A DNA stretch of 64,000 nt from Pseudomonas sp. PA15(2017) (GTDB lineage: Bacteria; Pseudomonadota; Gammaproteobacteria; Pseudomonadales; Pseudomonadaceae): NCBI RefSeq assembly GCF_001945395.1, contig NZ_MSXV01000056.1, forward strand, positions 63,669 to 127,668, given 5' to 3'. Position numbers and translations under genes: made by a program. Below, in pieces: positions 1-9,225 of the stretch (its first letter is position 1; each line of letters opens with the position of its first letter). Below the pieces are notes generated by a model. The model saw only the letters and a list, made by a program, of their open reading frames with translations, was not told the origin of the DNA and ran no database searches.

Positions 1-2
1 TT

Positions 3-107
3 GCGCAATGCATCGACGGCGTGCTGGTGCTGTTCGATCTGCAGCAGAAGGGGCTCAGCGGCGTGCTGGTGGATGACCACAAGCGGGCCGTGCGCTGTAA
101 CGGATAG
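3..107 (+). CDS. C-terminal end of an unidentified protein (5' truncated by window edge)
   Basis: An open frame enters from the left edge in phase 3 and ends at a TAG at 105-107, giving 34 residues that end in ...DDHKRAVRCNG. Codon use (GTG/CTG/GAC/CAG) resembles the neighbouring genes, and the terminator hairpin begins 14 bases after the stop, which supports a real gene end. Too little is present to name a family. Confidence 0.45.
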   Translation, partial: AQCIDGVLVLFDLQQKGLSGVLVDDHKRAVRCNG

Positions 108-120
108 AGGCCGAAAAACG

Positions 121-146
121 ACAAGCCCCGCAAAAGCGGGGCTTGT
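121..146 (-). terminator. Rho-independent terminator, probably bidirectional
   Basis: A perfect 11-bp stem (acaagccccgc / gcggggcttgt) with a four-base loop. Read on the minus strand it is followed by cgttttt, so it mainly ends the lipoprotein transcript at 204-992. The upstream plus-strand gene ends just before it and could share it. Confidence 0.85.
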
Positions 147-203
147 CTGGTCGGGTCGCTGCGCCTACGGTGAGCGCAGTGAGTCCCTGGCAGGCCGGAG
201 CCT

Positions 204-992
204 TTAGTTGGTACGCACCGAGGAGCGCGGCGCAACCTGCTTGTCGTCGTTGGAAATGGTCACTTCCACACGACGGTTCATGGCGCGGCCCGAGGCATTG
301 GCGTTGCTGGCTACCGGGTACTCCAGGCCATAACCCTGAGCGACGATGCGCTCCGGGCCTACGCCCTGGCTGACCAGCGCAGCGCGAACGGAGTTGGCGC
401 GACGCTCGGACAGGCTCTGGTTGTACTGAGCCGAACCGGTGCTGTCGGTATAGCCTTCAACGATCACCTTGCGGTCCGGGTTGTTGCGCAGGAACTCGGC
501 CAGTTTGGTGATGTTATGCATGCCACCTGGCTTGAGCTCGGCGCGATCGAGGTCGAACAGCACATCACCGAAGGTCACCAGGGTGCCGCGTTCGGTCTGC
601 TTGGCGTTCATGCTTTCCTGCAGCTGCTTGATCTGCGCGTCGCGGGCTTCCAGGCGTGCCTGGGCACGTTGGGCGCCAGTCTGCTCCAGGTTCTGCTCGG
701 TAGTGCGCAGGGCGATGGTCTGCTCGGCCAGCTCGATACGCTTATTGGCCAGATAGGCCAGCTGATCGACGCGTTTCTCGTTTTCTTTCTCGCGGAAGGC
801 TTTCTCGGCACGCTCCAGCGCTTCGCCGGCGTCCTTGGTTTCCAGGGCGGCCACTTTGACCGACTCCGGGTTGGTCTGCAGGCTGGAGTAGCTGCTGCGC
901 GCCTGCTCCAGGTTGACGTTGGGCTTGGTGGCGCAAGCGGCCAGGCCGACGCTCAGGGCCAGCAGGGCAGGGATCATCACTTGTTTACGCAT
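204..992 (-). CDS. lptF: OmpA-family outer-membrane lipoprotein with DUF4398 domain (LptF/lipotoxin F type)
   Basis: 262 aa. A lipoprotein signal peptide ends in the lipobox LAAC with the acylated Cys at residue 20. Residues about 25-120 form an alpha-helical DUF4398 segment. The C-terminal half is an OmpA-like peptidoglycan-binding domain, with the FGDVLFD start, the VEGYTDSTG core and the NRRVEVTI end. It probably tethers the outer membrane to peptidoglycan. It matches the P. aeruginosa lipoprotein called LptF, which is not the LPS-export permease of the same name. A second DUF4398 lipoprotein gene lies 44 bp upstream on the same strand, so the two are likely cotranscribed. Confidence 0.88.
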   Translation of the reverse strand: MRKQVMIPALLALSVGLAACATKPNVNLEQARSSYSSLQTNPESVKVAALETKDAGEALERAEKAFREKENEKRVDQLAYLANKRIELAEQTIALRTTEQNLEQTGAQRAQARLEARDAQIKQLQESMNAKQTERGTLVTFGDVLFDLDRAELKPGGMHNITKLAEFLRNNPDRKVIVEGYTDSTGSAQYNQSLSERRANSVRAALVSQGVGPERIVAQGYGLEYPVASNANASGRAMNRRVEVTISNDDKQVAPRSSVRTN

Positions 993-1036
993 GGTCGTTC
1001 ATCCTTCTATGAATTGACGAAAGCGGTGGCGGGGCG

Positions 1037-1462
1037 TTATTGCTGCTGACCCTGGGTACGGATCTGCTGGGCGCCGCGCATGCCTTCCTGACGCAGCTCT
1101 TCGATACCCTGCTGAGCATCCTTGAGCGCCTTGTCAGCCTTGGCTGCCTGAGTCTTGCGAGTCGCTACGCGAGCGTCCCATTCGGCCTGTTCGGCCAGAC
1201 GCTTGGCTTCTTCGTAGTTTTTCCCGACCAGTTCCAGCTCGGCCTGCTTGAGCTTGTCTTGAGCGGAGCGGGTTTCCACTGGAGCGAATTCGACACCGCC
1301 GGAACTGACGGCTTCGTTGACGGCGGACTTGGTCACGGCCATCTGCTCGCTGGGCGGGTTGCCCGCGCAGCCTGCCAGCAGCAGGGTGCTGCCAATGGCC
1401 AGCGCAGCGACTTTCCAGCTGGCCAGTTTGGTGCGAGCGGTTGGGGCATTGTTAGTGGTCAT
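1037..1462 (-). CDS. DUF4398 lipoprotein
   Basis: 141 aa from the ATG at 1462, which is preceded by a GGAG ribosome site; a longer in-frame extension to 1573 lacks one. The signal peptide has lipobox LAGC with Cys at residue 32. The rest is a charged, Ala/Gln-rich helical DUF4398 domain ending in QQQ, predicted periplasmic coiled coil. It sits directly upstream of the OmpA-type lipoprotein, and the two genes stay together in Pseudomonas. Function is unknown; a structural role in the envelope is inferred. Confidence 0.85.
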   Translation of the reverse strand: MTTNNAPTARTKLASWKVAALAIGSTLLLAGCAGNPPSEQMAVTKSAVNEAVSSGGVEFAPVETRSAQDKLKQAELELVGKNYEEAKRLAEQAEWDARVATRKTQAAKADKALKDAQQGIEELRQEGMRGAQQIRTQGQQQ

Positions 1463-1706
1463 GGTGCAACTCCATTGGTAAGTAACTGGCAAAACAGTCG
1501 GTTCCACAAGGGTTACCTGACGTGCGGAGCTCAGAAGACGAGGCCGCTGAGTAAGTTTATCTCCGTCGACCAACGGTCGTCACGGCATAGCCTTATGAGT
1601 TAGCAAGGACGAAAAACGTTCAGCAAAAAACACATTGCCAGTACCAGGTGCCCCGCAGATCGCTCCAGAGCCCCTCCGCTCGGTCTTGGCCCCACCGATA
1701 CGTCGT

Positions 1707-2048
1707 TTAGGATGTGCCCGAAGCAAGGTCATCCTGCTCCTGGCGGTAATGGCGGGCCAGTTCGAGAAAGCGCGGGGTCGGCCCGATGTCTTCGTAGATC
1801 GGATTACCTTCTTCATCGGTGGCCACCACCTGAGTGCCCTGCACATAAGGTAGGCTGGCCTCCAGGTCTTCCAGTGCGGCGGCCAGCAATTCGGCCAGCA
1901 GCTCTTCGGAGCGACGCCTTGGGTACATGTGGCTGAGTGCGGCCAGGCGTGCGGCGGCTTCGACATCCAGGTGTACTTGATAGGGCGTGCTGGTCAGGCG
2001 GCCGGTGGCGTTCTGTTCCCATTGCTGGACGAGCTGACGAATCTTCAT
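1707..2048 (-). CDS. Conserved small Pseudomonas protein of unknown function
   Basis: 113 aa from the ATG at 2048, with a GAGGTCGC motif just upstream. The protein begins MKIRQLVQQWE, contains a basic and helical stretch YPRRRSEELLAELLAAALEDL, and ends in a polar region (YEDIGPTPRFLELARHYRQ). Relatives next to ppc in pseudomonads are sometimes labelled pilin-assembly or type 1 pili tip component, but nothing in the sequence supports that: there is no signal peptide and no pilin motif. The N-terminal arrangement could suit a ribbon-helix-helix fold, which is only a guess. It is divergent from ppc. Confidence 0.7.
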   Translation of the reverse strand: MKIRQLVQQWEQNATGRLTSTPYQVHLDVEAAARLAALSHMYPRRRSEELLAELLAAALEDLEASLPYVQGTQVVATDEEGNPIYEDIGPTPRFLELARHYRQEQDDLASGTS

Positions 2049-2211
2049 AGCGACCTCGGTGCGGGGATTGTTTGCTAGAGACCCGAGCCATTCGGCGGCG
2101 TTCCGGCGGATGTTCGCGCCGACAACCACCTGCCTTGGTCGTACGGCGGCTTGTCAGGCGTGCCGCGGCTGGGCAATCTGGGGGCTCACGCAGAGGCGCA
2201 GGGAGACCGGT

Positions 2212-4848
2212 ATGACGCAAATCGATGCACGTCTACGCGAGGATGTTCACCAACTCGGTGAGGTGCTCGGCAGCACCATTCGCGACCAGCACGGCGGGGC
2301 CTTTCTCGACAAGATCGAGCGTATTCGCAAAGGCGCCAAGGCCGCGCGCCAGGGCTCTGCTGACGGCGCTCGGCAGCTCAGCGAAACCCTCGACGGGTTG
2401 CACGATGACGAGTTGCTCCCGGTGGCGCGGGCCTTCAACCAGTTTCTCAACCTGGCCAATATCGCCGAGCAGTACCACCGCGTGCGCCGCCGCGGCGCTG
2501 GTGAGGCGCAACCCTTCGAGAACCGCGTGTTCGACGAGCTGCTGCAGCGCCTGCGCGCCAATGGCCATGAGCCCGCAGCCCTGGCCCGCCAGGTCGCCGA
2601 GCTGGATATCGAACTGGTGCTCACCGCTCACCCCACCGAGGTGTCGCGGCGCACGCTGATCCAAAAGTACGACGCCATTTCCGCGCAGCTCGCCGAGCAG
2701 GATCACAGCGACCTGTCGAGCGCCGAGCGCGACGTCATCGCCAGCCGCCTGCAACGGCTGATCGCCGAGGCCTGGCACACCGAGGAAATTCGCCGCGTGC
2801 GACCCACTCCAGTGGACGAAGCCAAGTGGGGCTTCGCGGTGATCGAGAATTCCCTGTGGTACGCGCTACCGACGGTGATGCGCAAGGCCGACCAGGCGTT
2901 GCACCGCGAAACCGGGCAACGCCTGCCGCTGGACGCCGCGCCGATTCGTTTTGCCTCGTGGATGGGCGGTGATCGCGACGGTAACCCCAATGTCACCGCG
3001 AAGATCACCCGCGAGGTGTTGCTGCTGGCGCGCTGGATGGCCGCCGACCTGTACCTGCGCGACATCGACAGCCTGGCCGCCGAGCTGTCCATGCAGCGCG
3101 CCAACGACGAGCTGCGCGCACGCGCCGGCGACAGCGCAGAGCCCTACCGCGCGGTGCTCAAGCAGCTGCGCGAGCGGCTGCGCGCGACCCGCGCCTGGGC
3201 CCACGAATCGCTCGCCGGCCCGGTCAACCCAGCGGCCCAGGTGCTGCATGACAACGCCGATCTGCGCGAGCCGTTGCTGCTCTGCTATCGCTCGTTGCAC
3301 GATTGCGGCATGGGCGTGATCGCCGATGGCCCGCTGCTGGATTTCCTGCGTCGGGTCAGCACCTTCGGGCTGTTCCTGGTGCGCCTCGACGTGCGTCAGG
3401 ACGCTGCCCGCCACGCCTCGGCAATCGCCGAGATCACCGAATACCTGGGCTTGGGTCGCTATGACAGCTGGGACGAAGAGCAGCGGCTGGCATTCCTTCA
3501 GGAGGAATTGAAAGGACGCCGACCTTTGTTGCCGAGCGACTTCGATCCCAGCGCCGACACTGCTGAGGTGCTCGCTACCTGCCGTGAAGTGGCCGCTGCG
3601 CCAGCCGCTTCGCTGGGTTCCTACGTGATCTCCATGGCCGGCGCCGCTTCGGATGTGCTTGCCGTGCAACTGCTGCTCAAGGAGGTTGGGCTACGCCGCC
3701 CGATGCGCGTGGTGCCGCTGTTCGAGACCCTGGCGGATCTGGATAACGCCGCCTTTGCCATCGAGCGACTGCTCGGCCTGCTGGACTATCGCGCCGGCTT
3801 GCAGGGGCCGCAGGAAGTGATGATCGGCTATTCGGATTCCGCCAAGGATGCCGGCACCACAGCGGCTGCCTGGGCGCAGTACCGCGCCCAGGAAAGCCTG
3901 GTGCGGATCTGCCGCGAGCATGGCGTCGAGCTGCTGCTGTTCCATGGCCGCGGCGGCACCGTAGGGCGCGGTGGCGGCCCGGCTCACGAGGCGATTCTGT
4001 CGCAGCCGCCCGGTTCGGTGAGCGGGCGCTTCCGTACCACCGAGCAGGGCGAGATGATCCGCTTCAAGTTCGGCATGCCGGATATCGCCGAGCAGAACCT
4101 CAACCTTTATCTGGCCGCGGTGCTGGAGGCCACTCTGCTGCCACCGCCGGTGCCCCGGCAGGCCTGGCGCGAGCAGATGGACAAGCTCGCCGGAGATGGC
4201 GTGGCTACCTACCGCGGCGTGGTGCGTGAGCACCCGCAGTTCGTCGAGTATTTCCGCCAGGCGACGCCCGAGCAGGAGCTTGGCCGCCTGCCGCTAGGCA
4301 GCCGTCCGGCCAAACGGCGCGAAGGTGGAGTGGAAAGCCTGCGCGCAATCCCGTGGATTTTCGCCTGGACCCAGACACGCCTGATGCTGCCCGCCTGGCT
4401 CGGTTGGGAGGCCGCTCTGCAAGGCGCGCTGGCTCGTGGTGAGGGCGACACCTTGCGGGAGATGCGCGAGCAGTGGCCGTTCTTCCGCACCCGCATCGAC
4501 ATGCTGGAAATGGTACTGGCCAAGGCCGATGAGTCGATTGCCCGGCTTTACGACGAGCGTCTGGTAGACGGCGAGCTGCATCCATTGGGTGCCCATTTAC
4601 GCGACCTATTGTCGCAGGCGAGTGAGGTGGTGCTGGGCCTGACTGGTCAGGCGCAGCTGTTGACCCACAGCCCCGAGACCCTGGAATTCATTAGCGTGCG
4701 CAATACCTACCTGGACCCGCTGCACCTGTTGCAGGCCGAGCTGCTGGCTCGTTCCCGGCAGCGCGAGCAAGAGGCCGGAAGCGCTCTGGAGCAGGCGTTA
4801 CTGGTCAGCGTGGCGGGTATCGCTGCAGGGCTTCGCAACACCGGTTGA
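2212..4848 (+). CDS. ppc: Phosphoenolpyruvate carboxylase
   Basis: 878 aa, the length known for the Pseudomonas enzyme. It converts phosphoenolpyruvate and bicarbonate to oxaloacetate, replenishing the TCA cycle. The catalytic His is in LTAHPTEVSRRT (H140), the lysine-containing GYSDSAKD segment is at about 540-547, the mobile glycine loop RGGTVGRGGG is at about 580-589, and the chain ends with the typical RNTG. The start at 2212 (MTQIDARLRED) was chosen over an upstream in-frame ATG at 2059 because it gives the family length and has a GGGAGA motif upstream. Cytoplasmic. Confidence 0.98.
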   Translation: MTQIDARLREDVHQLGEVLGSTIRDQHGGAFLDKIERIRKGAKAARQGSADGARQLSETLDGLHDDELLPVARAFNQFLNLANIAEQYHRVRRRGAGEAQPFENRVFDELLQRLRANGHEPAALARQVAELDIELVLTAHPTEVSRRTLIQKYDAISAQLAEQDHSDLSSAERDVIASRLQRLIAEAWHTEEIRRVRPTPVDEAKWGFAVIENSLWYALPTVMRKADQALHRETGQRLPLDAAPIRFASWMGGDRDGNPNVTAKITREVLLLARWMAADLYLRDIDSLAAELSMQRANDELRARAGDSAEPYRAVLKQLRERLRATRAWAHESLAGPVNPAAQVLHDNADLREPLLLCYRSLHDCGMGVIADGPLLDFLRRVSTFGLFLVRLDVRQDAARHASAIAEITEYLGLGRYDSWDEEQRLAFLQEELKGRRPLLPSDFDPSADTAEVLATCREVAAAPAASLGSYVISMAGAASDVLAVQLLLKEVGLRRPMRVVPLFETLADLDNAAFAIERLLGLLDYRAGLQGPQEVMIGYSDSAKDAGTTAAAWAQYRAQESLVRICREHGVELLLFHGRGGTVGRGGGPAHEAILSQPPGSVSGRFRTTEQGEMIRFKFGMPDIAEQNLNLYLAAVLEATLLPPPVPRQAWREQMDKLAGDGVATYRGVVREHPQFVEYFRQATPEQELGRLPLGSRPAKRREGGVESLRAIPWIFAWTQTRLMLPAWLGWEAALQGALARGEGDTLREMREQWPFFRTRIDMLEMVLAKADESIARLYDERLVDGELHPLGAHLRDLLSQASEVVLGLTGQAQLLTHSPETLEFISVRNTYLDPLHLLQAELLARSRQREQEAGSALEQALLVSVAGIAAGLRNTG

Positions 4849-4899
4849 GCGGCATCTCCAGATCGTGCCATGCAGGTGAAATGGTCATGAAAAGCCGTG

Positions 4900-4924
4900 A
4901 ACTATCGGCGATCTGCCGATAGTT
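4900..4924 (+). terminator. Perfect hairpin downstream of ppc, without a U-tract
   Basis: AACTATCGGC and GCCGATAGTT form a 10-bp stem around a five-base loop, 52 bases after the ppc stop. No T-run follows, so it may stabilise the mRNA 3' end or act as a factor-dependent terminator rather than an intrinsic one. The rest of the 335-bp ppc-adk gap shows no further convincing feature; the adk promoter must lie within it. Confidence 0.45.
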
Positions 4925-5183
4925 GGACGGCGCGAGGCGTGCGTTCGACCTTGGTTGGATGGCGCCTCTCACGCCGCTGCGTTCAAGCTGTACAAGCGCA
5001 ACGGCCAGTGCGCGGCGAATCGCCATGGGCTGCGGCTTTCGACGGCTTGTGCGGCATTGGAGCGCTGTGTATCTTGATCGACCTTCTGACAGTTCGGCAT
5101 CTGGCCGGGCTGGCGAAACCCAGTTGAGATTGGCCCCGCAAGGCGAGTCCACCATCACTACCAAGAACTTGAGGAGCACATCG

Positions 5184-5831
5184 ATGCGCGTGATTCTGTT
5201 GGGGGCGCCCGGTGCCGGCAAAGGTACTCAGGCAGGTTTCATCACCAAGAAATTCTCGATTCCCCAGATTTCCACGGGCGACATGCTGCGTGCTGCGGTC
5301 AAGGCTGGCACCGAGCTGGGCCTCGCGGCCAAGAGCGTGATGGACGCCGGCGGCCTGGTTTCCGATGAGCTGATCATCAACCTGGTCAAGGAGCGTATCG
5401 CGCAGCCCGATTGCGCCAACGGCTTCCTGTTCGACGGCTTCCCGCGCACCATCCCGCAGGCTCAGGCCCTCAAGGATGCCGGCGTGCAGATCGACCACGT
5501 GGTGGAGATCGCCGTTGACGACGAAGAGATCGTCGGCCGCATCGCTGGTCGCCGCGTGCACCCGGGCTCGGGCCGCGTCTACCACACCGAGCACAACCCA
5601 CCAAAGGTTGCCGGCAAGGACGACGAAACCGGCGAGGAGCTGATTCAGCGCGAAGACGACAAGGAAGCCACCGTGCGTCATCGTCTGTCGGTCTACCACT
5701 CGCAGACCAAGCCGCTGGTGGATTTCTACCAGAAGCTCTCGGCCGCTGAAGGCACGCCGAAGTACAGCGCCATCGAAGGTGTCGGCTCGGTCGAGCAGAT
5801 CACCGCCAAGGTGTTGGCAGCGCTGAGCTGA
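5184..5831 (+). CDS. adk: Adenylate kinase
   Basis: 215 aa. It catalyses ATP + AMP to 2 ADP, essential for adenylate balance. The P-loop GAPGAGKGTQ is at residues 7-16, the AMP-binding segment STGDMLRAAV follows, then FDGFPRT and the LID region with GRRVHPGSGR and LIQREDDKEATVRHRL. The LID lacks the four-Cys zinc site, as is usual in Gram-negatives. The start at 5184 has a strong GAGGAG upstream; a longer in-frame extension to 4923 is not supported. Confidence 0.98.
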   Translation: MRVILLGAPGAGKGTQAGFITKKFSIPQISTGDMLRAAVKAGTELGLAAKSVMDAGGLVSDELIINLVKERIAQPDCANGFLFDGFPRTIPQAQALKDAGVQIDHVVEIAVDDEEIVGRIAGRRVHPGSGRVYHTEHNPPKVAGKDDETGEELIQREDDKEATVRHRLSVYHSQTKPLVDFYQKLSAAEGTPKYSAIEGVGSVEQITAKVLAALS

Positions 5832-5849
5832 CCTGACCTACTTCTACCA

Positions 5850-5867
5850 CGGCCCGCTTGCGGGCCG
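5850..5867 (+). terminator. Hairpin terminator after adk
   Basis: CGGCCCG and CGGGCCG pair around a short CTTG loop, 19 bases past the adk stop, followed by the T-rich ttgtcgtttc. Confidence 0.65.
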
Positions 5868-6084
5868 TTGTCGTTTCTGGGCATGCCAGAGCGCTCGCGA
5901 GCCAGGTTGCGGTCGTTGGCAGGCAGCCACGAGCGCTCCGGTTTCGCTACCATCGGGCTTCTCCATCGCCACCTGGCATGCTCCGAATCCCAGCCGGCGC
6001 GCCATTGCGCCTGCTGGTTCGATCGACCGTCACGAAGAACTTCGAGAAAGGCGGCTACAACCACCCTCCGTCAGAGTGCATTCC

Positions 6085-6870
6085 ATGACCCAGAACAGAA
6101 GATTTGCCTGCTTGCCCATCGCCCTCGTGGTATCGGCACTGAGTGCATCCGTCGCCCTGGCCGACGGCGCCCCCGAGAAAAAGGGCGAGTGCTCGGTTGA
6201 CCAGTTCACCATGGCGCTGCGTTATCAGCAGCAATCTGCGGAAGTTCGCGCCTTGCAGATGCAGGCCTACAACATCGCCACCGAGAAGCTCGACGCCGCC
6301 GTTGCGGCAGTCGACGATCCTTCCAAGCTGGCCATCGTCACCGACGTGGATGAAACGGTGATCGACAACTCCGCGCTGCTGGCGCGCGACCTCGCCAATT
6401 GTCACACCTACGATGGCTGGGACACCTGGCTGCCGTGGGAGCGTGACGGTGACCCGGTGCTGATCCCAGGCGCCAGGAAGTTTCTCGAGCACGCCGACAA
6501 GCTGGGCGTGGCCATCCGTTACGTTTCCGACCGCTCCGAGGAGCAGAAGGACTACACCCTCAAGGCCCTGAAGAAGCTCGAGCTGCCTCAGGTCAGCGCT
6601 GACAGCGTGCTGCTGCTTGGGCCGCCCAAGGTCGAGCGTCGTGCGCTGGTCGCCAAGGATTACCGTATCGTGATGCTGCTCGGCGATACCCTGCATGACT
6701 TCGACGCGCGGTTCCGCAAGACGCCGGTGGCCGAGCAGCGTGCCACTGCCGAAGCCGAGTCGGCCAAGTGGGGCACCGAATGGATCGTGTTCCCCAATTC
6801 CGGCTATGGCACCTGGTCCAAGGAGCCGCTCAAGGCCTGGGACGCCAAGCCCGTCATCGAGAAGTGGTAA
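6085..6870 (+). CDS. Secreted HAD-superfamily acid phosphatase (subfamily IIIB, 5'-nucleotidase/OlpA type)
   Basis: 261 aa. An N-terminal signal peptide (ending near ASVALADG, about residue 27) sends it to the periplasm or outer membrane; there is no clear lipobox. The catalytic DVDETVIDN motif (D87, D89) identifies an HAD phosphatase, followed by YVSDRSEEQKDYTL and LLGDTLHDFD near the C terminus. Relatives are outer-membrane acid phosphatases that release nucleosides or phosphate. The start at 6085 (ATG) is preferred to a GTG nine bases upstream. The gene stands alone between adk and tsaB. Confidence 0.88.
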   Translation: MTQNRRFACLPIALVVSALSASVALADGAPEKKGECSVDQFTMALRYQQQSAEVRALQMQAYNIATEKLDAAVAAVDDPSKLAIVTDVDETVIDNSALLARDLANCHTYDGWDTWLPWERDGDPVLIPGARKFLEHADKLGVAIRYVSDRSEEQKDYTLKALKKLELPQVSADSVLLLGPPKVERRALVAKDYRIVMLLGDTLHDFDARFRKTPVAEQRATAEAESAKWGTEWIVFPNSGYGTWSKEPLKAWDAKPVIEKW

Positions 6871-6901
6871 GCCCCGTGGCAAATCGCTGATCCGCTGATC
6901 G

Positions 6902-6926
6902 GCCGGCACCCGCTCTGGGTGTCGGC
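6902..6926 (+). terminator. Hairpin after the HAD phosphatase gene
   Basis: GCCGGCACCC and GGGTGTCGGC form a 10-bp stem with one G-T pair and a five-base loop, 31 bases after the stop codon. There is no T-tract, so terminator function is tentative. Confidence 0.4.
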
Positions 6927-7042
6927 TACGGCCGCCTGGCCGTTGAGCTTCTTTCTGGCAAGGCCGGTTGGCTCGCTGCGCTGGAAAAAACCAGCTCAAA
7001 CCGTTTTAATGCCCGCCCGCTCAGCCACCTCTACAGATCGCC

Positions 7043-7735
7043 ATGACCACTCTGCTGGCCCTCGATACCGCCACCGAAGCCTGTTCCGTCGCCTTGCTGC
7101 ATGACGGCCGCGTGACGAGCCACTACGAGGTGATTCCGCGCCTGCACGCGCAGAAACTGCTGCCGATGATCAAGGCGCTGCTGGCCGAGCAGGGCGTCGC
7201 GCTATCGGCGCTGGATGCCATCGCGTTCGGGCGCGGCCCGGGGGCCTTTACTGGCGTGCGTATCGCCATTGGCGTGGTGCAGGGGTTGGCCTTTGCTCTG
7301 GATCGCCCGGTGCTGCCGGTTTCCAACCTGGCCGTGCTGGCGCAGCGTGCCCAGCGCGAGCACGGCGCCAGCCAGGTCGCTGCCGCCATCGACGCGCGTA
7401 TGGACGAAGTGTACTGGGGCTGCTACCGCGCCGAGGCGGGTGAGATGCGTCTGCTTGGACGCGAAGCCGTACTGGCTCCGGAGCGGGCATTATTACCGGA
7501 CGATACCCACGGCGAGTGGTTCGGCGCTGGCACGGGTTGGGGCACTTTCGCCGAGCGAATCGCTGGCCAGGTCGTTGCCTGCGATGGCGCGATGCTGCCC
7601 CATGCCGAAGACCTGCTCGATCTGGCCTGCTTCGGCTGGGCCCGCGGTGAGGCGGTGGTGGCCGATCAGGCCCAACCGATCTATCTGCGCGATCAGGTCG
7701 CTACGCCGAAAATGCCGCCGCCCGCGGGCTTTTGA
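7043..7735 (+). CDS. tsaB: tRNA threonylcarbamoyladenosine biosynthesis protein TsaB
   Basis: 230 aa. TsaB partners TsaD and TsaE in the last step of t6A37 modification of ANN-decoding tRNAs. The ASKHA-fold start LLALDTATEACSVALL and the signature GRGPGAFTGVRIAIGVVQGLA are intact, followed by DARMDEVYWG. The family length is about 220-235 aa, so it is complete. Its position shortly after adk is the usual Pseudomonas arrangement. Cytoplasmic. Confidence 0.96.
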   Translation: MTTLLALDTATEACSVALLHDGRVTSHYEVIPRLHAQKLLPMIKALLAEQGVALSALDAIAFGRGPGAFTGVRIAIGVVQGLAFALDRPVLPVSNLAVLAQRAQREHGASQVAAAIDARMDEVYWGCYRAEAGEMRLLGREAVLAPERALLPDDTHGEWFGAGTGWGTFAERIAGQVVACDGAMLPHAEDLLDLACFGWARGEAVVADQAQPIYLRDQVATPKMPPPAGF

Positions 7736-7854
7736 GCGATAAGCGACGAGAGGGTCGCCCTTTTGTCGTCAACGTATCGACATCCATTGCCAAGGGCTGT
7801 CAGCGCAGCTAAATTGCCACTACTTCCGCACGCCTTCCTGCCGAGCCTTCATTG

Positions 7855-8196
7855 ATGCGTATCGACGGTAACATCGCGCCCTATTCACCGGATCGTGGCC
7901 CCCGCTCGGGGACTGCGGTTACGCCGTATCGCGAGGCGAACCGGGAAGTAGAGGTGAAGCGCGAGCAACCGGCATCGACCGCAGGTGCCCAGGGCTTCGA
8001 GCAGACTCCGCAGATCCGTCGTGTGCAGCAGAGCAGTGCCAGCACCGATAACTTCCCCGTGCGCGCACTCGACAGCACCTACCAGCCTGCCATGAGTAGC
8101 CGCGCCGCCCAGGCGATCGCCAGCTATAGCAGTACCGCCGCGTTCGCCCGTGATGTGGATGCCCAGCAGGTCCTGGGCCTCGACCTCTACGCCTGA
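7855..8196 (+). CDS. Conserved hypothetical Pseudomonas protein
   Basis: 113 aa from the ATG at 7855. The protein begins MRIDGNIAPYSPDRG, is rich in Ser, Gln, Arg and Pro in its first two thirds (probably disordered), and ends with a short conserved-looking block AAQAIASYSSTAAFARDVDAQQVLGLDLYA. There is no signal peptide, membrane segment or known domain. It lies between tsaB and the DUF72 gene on the same strand, so a shared transcript is possible. No function is proposed. Confidence 0.7.
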   Translation: MRIDGNIAPYSPDRGPRSGTAVTPYREANREVEVKREQPASTAGAQGFEQTPQIRRVQQSSASTDNFPVRALDSTYQPAMSSRAAQAIASYSSTAAFARDVDAQQVLGLDLYA

Positions 8197-8266
8197 ACGA
8201 TTCACGGTCGGCTCGGCTCGCCCGAGTCAGGCACAATAGGCGCTTTCGGCTGATCAGCGATTTCCG

Positions 8267-9130
8267 ATGCTTCCGTATTTTCTTGGTTGTCCTTCCTGGA
8301 ACGAGTCCGCCTGGCGCGGTAGCTTCTATCCGCCCGATCTGAACATGAGCGACAGCGTGGAGCACTACTGCCGTGTGTTCAATGCGGTGGAGGGCAATAC
8401 CACCTTCTATGCACGGCCCGACGCGGATAAACTCGAGCGCTGGGTGGCGCGCATGCCGGCGCATTTCCGTTTCTGCGCCAAGGTACACAAGGACATCAGC
8501 CACGAAGGCGACCTGCGCGACCAGTTGGGCAGCACCCAGGCATTTCTCGATCTGCTCGCACCGCTGGGCGAACGGGTCACACCGCTGTGGTTGCAACTGC
8601 CGGCGCAGTTCGGCCCTCTGCGGCTGGGTGAGCTGGCGGTGTGGCTGGACGAGTTCGCTGATCGGCAGATCGCCGTGGAGGTGCGTCATCCGGCATTCTT
8701 CGACAAGGGCGACGAGGAACGGGCGCTCAATCGGCTGCTTCACGAGCGCGGCGTCGAGCGTATCTGCCTGGATTCCCGAGCGCTGTTCAGCTGCACTTCC
8801 CGCGACCCGGCGGTGTTGCATGCCCAGTCCAAGAAGCCGCGTCTGCCGATTCGCCCCGCGGCATTCACGAACAGCCCTCAGGTGCGCTTTATCGGCGGGC
8901 CGGACCTGGGCGCCAACCAGCCGTTTCTCGAGCCCTGGCTGGACAAGGTCGCCGCCTGGATCGAACAGGGCCTGACGCCCCATGTCTTTTTGCATACCCC
9001 GGACAATCAGCTAGCCGCGGCTCAGGCGCTGCGTTTTCACGAGCTGTTGAGCGAGCGGTTACCGGGCCTGCCGCCGTTGCCGCCGTACACCGATAACGAG
9101 CCCAGGGCCGAGCAATTGGGGTTGCTTTAA
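8267..9130 (+). CDS. DUF72 family protein (YecE-like)
   Basis: 287 aa. The fold is a TIM-barrel-like DUF72 domain: it starts YFLGCPSWNESAWRG, carries the family block FNAVEGNTTFYARP and FRFCAKVHKDISH, then LWLQLPAQFGP, VEVRHPAFF and VFLHTPDN near the end. Biochemical function of this family is unknown. The start at 8267 has no strong ribosome site. It ends just before a REP-rich gap. Confidence 0.9.
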   Translation: MLPYFLGCPSWNESAWRGSFYPPDLNMSDSVEHYCRVFNAVEGNTTFYARPDADKLERWVARMPAHFRFCAKVHKDISHEGDLRDQLGSTQAFLDLLAPLGERVTPLWLQLPAQFGPLRLGELAVWLDEFADRQIAVEVRHPAFFDKGDEERALNRLLHERGVERICLDSRALFSCTSRDPAVLHAQSKKPRLPIRPAAFTNSPQVRFIGGPDLGANQPFLEPWLDKVAAWIEQGLTPHVFLHTPDNQLAAAQALRFHELLSERLPGLPPLPPYTDNEPRAEQLGLL

Positions 9131-9157
9131 GGCAGAAGCGGCCGTTCGCCGATTCAC

Positions 9158-9223
9158 TGTGTGAGCGGGCGGGGACGCCCAGTCCATGCTCGTTATTTTT
9201 CGCGGGCATGGCCCGCTCCCACA
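9158..9223. repeat. REP palindrome pair (BIME-like) 1
   Basis: A gtgagcgggcggggacgcc arm faces a ggcatggcccgctcccaca arm across a short centre containing the common REP core (cat)gcccgcg. It belongs to the same family as the copies near 9.34, 22.43, 27.18, 43.78 and 55.57 kb. It is non-coding and lies 27 bases after the DUF72 gene. Confidence 0.85.
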
Positions 9224-9225
9224 TT

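Noticed and set aside
204..992. LPS-export permease LptF
   Set aside because: The protein has an OmpA domain and lipobox, not the six-span permease; the symbol is shared by chance.
2059..2211. N-terminal extension of ppc
   Set aside because: The ATG at 2212 has a GGGAGA site and gives the standard 878 residues.
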